Below are positions 55,251-64,000 of a stretch of 64,000 bases of DNA, piece after piece. Position 1 is the stretch's first letter. Each line of letters begins with the position of its first letter. Source of the DNA: Erinaceus europaeus (lineage: Eukaryota; Chordata; Mammalia; Eulipotyphla; Erinaceidae); NCBI RefSeq assembly GCF_950295315.1, contig NC_080171.1, positions 30,324,682-30,388,681 of the forward strand, read 5' to 3'. The notes below the pieces were generated by a model that saw nothing but the letters and a program-made list of their open reading frames with translations, searched no databases and was not told the origin of the DNA. A program made the translations under genes and the position numbers.

Positions 55251-55380
55251 CCTCCTTGTACTGATTTATTTTTATTAGTGATTTAATAATGATCAACAAG
55301 ATTGTGGGATAAGATGGGTACAATTCCCACCACCAGAGTTCTGTATCCCATCCTCTCCATTGGAAGGTTTTCTATTCTTT

Positions 55381-55724
55381 TTTTTTTTTTGATAATTATT
55401 TATTTTCTCTTTTGTTGCTCTTGCTGTTTAACATTGGTGTGGTTATTGAAGTCGTTGTGGGATAGGACAGAAATGGAGAGGGGGGAAAGACAGAGAGGGA
55501 TAGAGAAAGACACCTGCAGACCTGCTTCACCACCTGTGAAGGGACTCCCCTGCAGATGGGGAGCCGGGGACTGGAACCTGGATTCTTTTTTTTTAATTTA
55601 ATTTAATTTTTTATTTAAGAAAGGACTAATTAACAAAACCATAGGGTAGGAACCTGGATTCTTACGCGGGTCCTTGAGCTTTGCACCAAGTGCGCTTAAC
55701 CCGCGGTGCCACTGCCCGACTTCT
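55381..55724 (-). repeat. SINE-A inside the L1 tail
   Basis: The TSD ggttttctattcttt is perfect (15 bp) at 55366-55380 and 55725-55739. The copy contains a further insertion at 55588-55648. Its head reads 'gcgcttaacccgcggtgcca'. Confidence 0.95.
55588..55648 (-). repeat. 61-bp L1 tail inside the SINE-A
   Basis: A T-rich run (a minus-strand poly(A) tail with aaatt repeats) precedes 'aagaaaggactaattaacaa'. The perfect 15-bp TSD ggaacctggattctt lies at 55573-55587 and 55649-55663. Confidence 0.95.
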
Positions 55725-55970
55725 GGTTTTCTATTCTTTATCCCTCTGGGAATATGGACCCAGGATCATTATGGGGCACAGAAGGTAGGAGGTTTGGCTT
55801 CTATAATTGCTTCTCTGCTGGATGTGGGCATTGGCAGATTGATCCATATTCCCAGCCTGTTTCTATTTTTCCTTAGTGGGGCAGGGGTCTCGGGAGCTGA
55901 GGTGGGGGGTTGTCTGCCCAGGGAGGTCAGGTTTGCGCATGGTAGTATCTGCAACTCCTTGTGCTGATTT

Positions 55971-56074
55971 TCCATTTATCTATTTGTCTGTTTCAAACCA
56001 TTATTTAATTGCAACTAGTAATGACTGTAAGATCACAGAGTGTAGTTTCACACTGCCCCGACCACCAAAGTTCT
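55971..56074 (-). repeat. second L1-type tail at the same target
   Basis: An older-type 3' end ('taatgactgtaagatcacag', 'ccgaccaccaaagttct') is bounded by ctccttgtgctgattt at 55955-55970 and again at 56075-56090. The target sequence therefore occurs three times around two adjacent tails. Confidence 0.8.
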
Positions 56075-56091
56075 CTCCTTGTGCTGATTTC

Positions 56092-56465
56092 ATTGATATG
56101 TCAAGTTTTGGGGATGTACATAAAGTTGTAAATGCCTAGTTTTTCTAGACACTGGGAGTATCTGATAGTAACAGGTCCAAATCCTAGTATAGTCTTCACA
56201 TCTGTCTCATATATCTGTGAGTCCGACTGACCAGTGTGATCTGTATATAATGAGGGGTTAGGTTCCTTGCTCTAAACCACCTTATCCTGGTGCACTGTGA
56301 TTTTATAGTGATATCTTTAGCCATTGGACTCTCCAATAAGGCCTATGAGGGCAAGGAACAGCTCATTATCAAGGGATCTTCAGCTCCTAGAACTATCAAA
56401 GCATTGGTGTTATGATGTCTATCCCTATCTTTTAGTTTCTCTCTCTGTCTGAATGAAAAAACTTG
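56092..56465. other. intronic sequence, nothing recognised
   Basis: No exon is recognised between the stacked insertions and the next SINE. Confidence 0.4.
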
Positions 56466-56467
56466 AC

Positions 56468-56655
56468 TTAGGTGTGTCAGGTAGTAGCATAGCTGGTTGA
56501 GCATATACATAACTCAGGGAAAAGTCCCAGGTTCAAGCCCCCACCTTCCCATCTGCAGGAGGGAAGCTTCATGAGTGGTGAAGCTGTGCTTCACTCTATC
56601 TGCCCCCCCCCCCATTTTCTTTCTGTCATATCAAAATAAATAAATATATGATACT
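56468..56655 (+). repeat. SINE-A, older copy
   Basis: 'gtagtagcatagctggttga', 'cccaggttcaagcccccacc', 'tgcaggagggaagcttcatg', then a run of about 11 C and an A-rich tail. Confidence 0.82.
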
Positions 56656-59545
<2,890 letters not shown>

Positions 59546-59589
59546 TTAAGTTGTAATTCCTATACATAAAGTATACATACTTAATTTAA

Positions 59590-60095
59590 AAATTTAATAG
59601 ATCTTCATACAATTAAAGAGTTGTGAGACCATTATTATAAATTAATTTAGGTAGACTTCATTTTCACCATCAATTAGCCATTACTTCCCACTCTCTACAC
59701 TCCCATTCTTAGGCATCCAAGAATTTACTTTCCAACTCTATGGACTTACCTATTTTGACCATTTCACATAAATTGAATCATATTATGTGATCTTCAGTTT
59801 AATATCTATAAAGTTTATTAATGCTATACCATGTGTCAAACACTTTGTTGCCAAATGCTGTTCTTACTGTGGATAAGCTATGCTTTGTTTATCCATTCAT
59901 AAACTGAGGTTCAACCTTTTGTCTGTTCTGACTAATGTTATAACCAATGTTACTATGAGCATTAGTAGATAAATGTGTGCTCTTCATGGGCATATATTTT
60001 CATTTCTTTTGTTGGGACTTATGTTGAACATTTTGAGGAAATGCCAAACTTTTCACATGTGACTTCTCTACTTTATATTCCCACCAACAATACGT
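59590..60095 (-). repeat. old L1 3' region (L1MB-like)
   Basis: In reverse it follows the mammalian L1 order. Blocks include 'ttgtttatccattcataaac', 'ccaatgttactatgagcatt', 'tttgaggaaatgccaaactt' and 'tatattcccaccaacaatac'. Confidence 0.75.
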
Positions 60096-60194
60096 AAAGT
60101 TGCTAATTTGTTTACTTTCTTCTCCTGTAATTTAATATGCAGCACTCCTCCTTTTCTCTGGACATCTTTAGAAGGCTCTCTCACTGAAACTCCC

Positions 60195-60375
60195 TGTATA
60201 GGGTGGCAAGATAGTTCATCTAGGAGGTTGCTTGCTTTGCCATCATGCAAACCTGATCCAAGTCCATCCCCTACCTCACTGAGAGGAAGTTCAATGCTGT
60301 GGTAAGTAGATACTGTTTCTTTCTCCCTTTATAGCTTAAAAAAAGAAGGTTGGGCCAGAATGGTGAAATCCAGAT
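60195..60375 (+). repeat. SINE-C
   Basis: 'ggtggcaagatagttcatct', 'ttgctttgccatcatgcaaa', 'tgatccaagtccatccccta' and 'gggccagaatggtgaaatcc' follow the family C order. The B box is lost. Confidence 0.65.
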
Positions 60376-60900
60376 TATTATCATAAAAAATAGAGGAAAC
60401 TTTCAGCATGAATTCAGTTTTCCCCTCTTATAATACCCTAAAAAAATAACTAGAATTCAGTGATCTCTGTGCCTTTCACCACTCTTGGAACGCTGTTTAC
60501 CTTCTCTATCCTATTCACTCACATTTGTAAAATGCACACATGATACCTATTATTTTATGAAACTGAAAATACAACTACCTAGGTGAAAATGTATTATAAA
60601 TGTAAAAGTGTTCCATGAGAATGAATTATTACTAGACATTTCTAAATGAACATACAACTGACAGGCTAGAATTATATTCGACTGTCCTATTGCTATACTC
60701 TTATTTTTGTTGTATAGTCTGTTAACAACTGAAGCACCATTGCCTAATAAGGATATCTCTAGCAGTTTTAGAATTTGTAGTCACTAAATTTGAAGATGTC
60801 TTTATACTAAAACAAAAACCAAAGTATTTTTCACAACTTTCTAGTTCAAAATTCTCCAAAGTTATTTGTCCATAAATATGATCCATTGTGTCTGTTTTGT
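60376..60900. other. intronic sequence, nothing recognised
   Basis: AT-rich sequence with no exon or repeat recognised. Confidence 0.4.
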
Positions 60901-60902
60901 TT

Positions 60903-61005
60903 TTTAACCAGAGCATTGCTCACCAGAGGGCTTATGGTGGTACTAGGGATTGAACCTGGAACCTCAGAGCCTCAGACATGAAAGTCTTTTGCTGGCTCAG
61001 TCAAC
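60903..61005 (-). repeat. SINE-B
   Basis: 'aaccagagcattgctcacca', 'gggattgaacctggaacctc' and 'cagacatgaaagtcttttgc' form the reversed body and head, truncated before the A box. Confidence 0.75.
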
Positions 61006-63010
61006 TGTGTCTTAACTAAACAAGTTATTCATTAGTCAATAAGCCCATACTGTGACAGATTAAATTGATTCTCAAAGATACATATCAACATGAGAGCATC
61101 AAAACAATTAAGATGTGTTAGCTCATGTTGGGCATTATATATGTTGAAATTAGACAAAGTCCCTTAGACTTATATTCCACATAGTTCTTCACTGTACCAA
61201 GTCAGTGCAGGACCTCGTGGAAATAGACCAGTGGCATAAACCCAAAAGGAGATATGAAAGAAAAAAATAAGGAGAAAGATAAAGGGAGACAGTGAGAAGG
61301 TGACATTAAACACCTGGCCAAAGTCAGTATATTCCAGGGAAAGGAAAGTCTACATTGCCACTGCCTGAGATAAGGAGTGTGTTTCCACCTGACCTCCCAG
61401 GATGCATGCATCCATACTCTACCTTTTCCCTGACACTTAACAATGTAAATAAGATGAAAGTTGTAAAAATAAAAATAAAAATGTTATCTCATACACTTTA
61501 AGATTCTCCTGTGAAATATAATGGGAGTCCAGTCTCCAGACTCCAAGGTCCACTTCTCCTCGTGTGGGAATTACTACAGTTTGCAGTGATAACAAATGAG
61601 CATTCCACAGCTTGCTGAACCATAGAAAAACTATGCAGGAGGCAGCCAACTGTGATTATAGGCAATTTTTTAAAGCCTTCTCTCAAGGGGGTATGCACTG
61701 CAGTCACCTTTAATGACATACTCTGGCTTAATTCTGCAAACAAGTTCTCACAGAGCCAATTTAGAAGCCACACAACACTCAAAGCCTAGGCGAGCTCACC
61801 CACTAGTTGTACAAATCTTGTACCTAGCTCACCATTGTTCAGGAAGAGTGGAATCCTGCCAAGAATAGCAATAAAGACAAGTTCTTTCTAATATCCTTAA
61901 CCATCCCTGTTTTATGATCTGCTTCCTGACAGGTCCACATCACCCAGAGTGTAAATCCAGAGATGGAAAATGTGGATGGAAACGTGCTTTGCAAACGTTG
62001 CTGGGTCTTGTCAATAATACTTTCCCCACCACTGACCCCCTGGCCCCTTTCACTGCAGCTGTTCTTTCTTTGGAGGGTTCCAAAGCATACTACTGCCTGA
62101 GCTCCCAAAGAGGGGGTGCAATAGAGGCCACACATTTCTCAACAGTTCGCAGGCTGCACGTTTACCCCCAGAAATGCAGGCGTTATTAGTCTTCCTGCTG
62201 TCAGAAGGCTGGCCATGTTTGCTTCTGGAGCCCTGGCAACAAACAGAGCTATAGTAATCCAGCTGCTCCCTGATGCTTCCTGGGCCCAGGTGGCTCTCAG
62301 CATTCCCACAACATTTGATCATTTTGGAGGAGGCTGATGCCTGGAAAACAAGGCCAAGATGCCTCCAAGAATGTGGGCTCTGAATCATCTCTGATGAACA
62401 CAGTGGAACCCTAACTTAAAGAGTTCAACCCAGGAACTTGCTCTTATTTTCTCCTCCATCAACTAAGGACATTCTCCCTTTCCCCGTGGCCTCTCTGAGT
62501 AAAATCCCCAACTCAGAAGTCACAGACGGCAAGAGAATGGGCTCTCTGTTTGGAGGGAAGATATATTTAATCCTGGAAGCAGTATAAAGCACCAGAGGTA
62601 ATTTTTCAAAAGCCTTTTCATGATATCAGCAGGTCGTTGATGACAAGACTAAGCAAGGGAGAAGTTTCAACAATCTATCAAGTGGCATATTAATTAAAAT
62701 GTTATTTTCTCCATTACTGATGTTCCAATCCCTGAAAGATTGATATGGCTGGTGAAGTTGCAAGGTAACGGCCCATTTTTCTGTGAACTCTTTGATCTAA
62801 TGGGGAGCATGGCTGCGGTAAAGTTGGGAAAGGGGGAGACACTCCCAGTGGAGACAATAGATGTCGATATAATTTGACAGCAGCCTGTCTGTGCGTGTCA
62901 CAGGCTGTGTCTTTGTGTGTCTGTGCACATGCTGATAGAGACACCAGGAAAAGACAGACAGAAGTAGAATCAGGGTTACATCACTGAGTGCTGCAAGAAA
63001 TCTGAGGACC
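61006..63010. other. upstream NTRK2 intron, low repeat content
   Basis: About 2 kb without a nameable repeat. The block 61900-62420 is GC-richer and apparently unique, with open frames on both strands (98 and 112 codons on minus) but no recognised exon. I looked for the short alternative juxtamembrane exon of TrkB here and did not find it. Confidence 0.5.
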
Positions 63011-63029
63011 TGAAAGACTGTATTAGAAT

Positions 63030-63317
63030 TTTTTTTAATTTTTATTTTTATTTTATTTATTTCCTTTTGTTGCCCTTGTTGTTTTATTGTTGTAGTTATT
63101 ATTGATGTCGTTGTTGTGGGATAGGACAGAGAGAAATGGAGAGAGGAGGGGAAGACAGAGAGGGGGAGAGAAAGACAGACACCTGCAGACCTGCTTCACC
63201 GCCTGTGAAGGGACCTGCCTGCAGGTGGGGAGCCGGCGGCTCGAACTGGGATCCTGACGCCGGTCTTTGAGCTTAGCGCCACCTGCGCTTAACCCGCTGT
63301 GCTACAGCCTGACTCCC
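63030..63317 (-). repeat. SINE-A, young copy
   Basis: A complete copy with perfect 12-bp TSD ctgtattagaat at 63018-63029 and 63318-63329. On the plus strand it reads 'ccttttgttgcccttgttgt' through 'gcgcttaacccgctgtgcta'. Confidence 0.95.
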
Positions 63318-63419
63318 CTGTATTAGAATATTAATCAAAAGTTTAAAATTGCTTCTTGGGTTTGTAGTAGATATCTGTCTAAGTATTGAGCTAACAAACA
63401 GGACTTACACCTGAGGCAG

Positions 63420-63905
63420 GAAGATAGGTCAGCTGGAAGGGGGCCTGCTGTGCCATGTTTTCAGCCTAGGTTGGAGCCTGGGCTTCACTGTTCTGGGGGA
63501 AGGTTCAGTACTGTGCTGACTTTCTTCCACCCCCCCTTCTCTATCTCTCTTTCTTTTTTTTTTAAAGATTTCTTTAATATTTTATTTATTTATTTTCCCT
63601 TTTGTCACCCTTGTTGTTTTATTGTAGTTATTGTTGTCATCACTGTTGGATAGAACAGAGAGAAATGGAGAAAAGAGGGAAAGACAGAGAGGGGGAGAGA
63701 AAGATAGACACCTGCAGACCTGCTTTACTGCCAGTGAAGCGACTCCCCTGCAGGTGGGGGACCAGGGGGCTCAAACTGGGATCCTAACACCTGTCCTTGT
63801 GCTTTGCACCACGTACACTTAACCCACTGCGCTACAGCGTGCCTCCTAGGTCTATCTCTCTTTCTATCTGAGAAGGAAAGCCCAGAGTGGTGAAACCCCA
63901 GCAAC
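63420..63905 (+). repeat. SINE-C split by a SINE-A
   Basis: The left half begins 'gcaggaagataggtcagctg' and includes 'gttctgggggaaggttcagt'. The right half, 'tctgagaaggaaagcccaga' with 'gtggtgaaacccc', resumes after the SINE-A at 63555-63850. Confidence 0.8.
63555..63850 (-). repeat. SINE-A, young, nested in SINE-C
   Basis: A complete copy with perfect 15-bp TSD tctatctctctttct at 63540-63554 and 63851-63865, lying in the CT-rich region of the older SINE-C. Confidence 0.95.
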
Positions 63906-63937
63906 AACAACCAAGAAAAAAGGCTTAAGCATACAAA

Positions 63938-64000
63938 CAATTTTCTTTATTTGGGGGTTAATAGCCTACAAACATTTTTTAACCCACTCTCATTTTAATA
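63938..64000 (-). repeat. L1 3'-end fragment (subtype III), cut by window edge
   Basis: 'ttttctttatttgggggtta' with 'atagcctacaaac' is the same end as at 4751 and 53748. It runs off the window. Confidence 0.5.

Larger units (their letters stand above)
55268..55954 (-). repeat. L1 3'-end insertion, host of nested insertions
   Basis: A minus-strand L1 tail flanked by ctccttgtactgattt (55252-55267) and ctccttgtgctgattt (55955-55970), a 16-bp TSD with one mismatch. Its sequence resumes after the SINE-A inserted at 55381-55724. Confidence 0.92.

Overview
This is a vertebrate (placental mammal) window: about 64 kb of intron-rich, repeat-dense DNA with no bacterial-style gene organisation. The dominant interspersed repeats are tRNA-headed SINEs. 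Their young copies carry intact pol III A and B boxes, and their body and tail look like the ERI-type SINEs of hedgehogs. Lineage-specific L1 3' ends and old mammal-wide repeats (MIR, L2, L1MB-like) are also present. I infer an erinaceid (Erinaceus or Atelerix) genome; the repeat names are from memory, not from a database search.

The only protein-coding gene I can support is NTRK2 (TrkB, the BDNF/NT-4 receptor), running on the minus strand. Two of its exons are visible. The 189-bp juxtamembrane exon (59494 down to 59306) encodes the NPQY Shc/FRS2 docking site. About 4.4 kb downstream in the transcript lies the alternative terminal exon of the truncated TrkB-T-Shc isoform (54885 downwards). 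Its acceptor joins the split codon to give Trp, followed by eight residues and a stop. The rest is intron: positions 1-54300 belong to the very long intron before the first kinase-domain exon, which is not in the window, and 59495-64000 lie in the upstream intron. Splicing of the juxtamembrane exon either to the T-Shc exon or across more than 54 kb to the kinase exon decides between a kinase-less Shc-competent receptor and full-length TrkB.

Within the introns, four tRNA-derived SINE families (called A-D here) are scattered throughout. Several insertions keep readable target-site duplications (TSDs): a 5'-inverted (twin-primed) L1 at 29966-30803, a 46-bp L1 tail at 53748-53793, and a stack of four retro-insertions at 55268-56074 in which one 16-bp target sequence occurs three times. 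A tailless 7SK RNA retropseudogene with a perfect 12-bp TSD lies at 16031-16275. A probable solo LTR with tandem U3 repeats, a TATA box and AATAAA lies at about 36840-37235. A 75-bp inverted repeat with arms about 1 kb apart (11094-11168 and 12203-12277) is unexplained. Large microsatellites, notably a roughly 370-bp GGGGA/GGAGA tract and a TTC/TCC tract, have grown from SINE tails.

No CRISPR array, operon, replication origin or intact RNA gene is present. The stretches listed as intronic show no gene that I can support. A few look repeat-free enough to be worth a conservation check.
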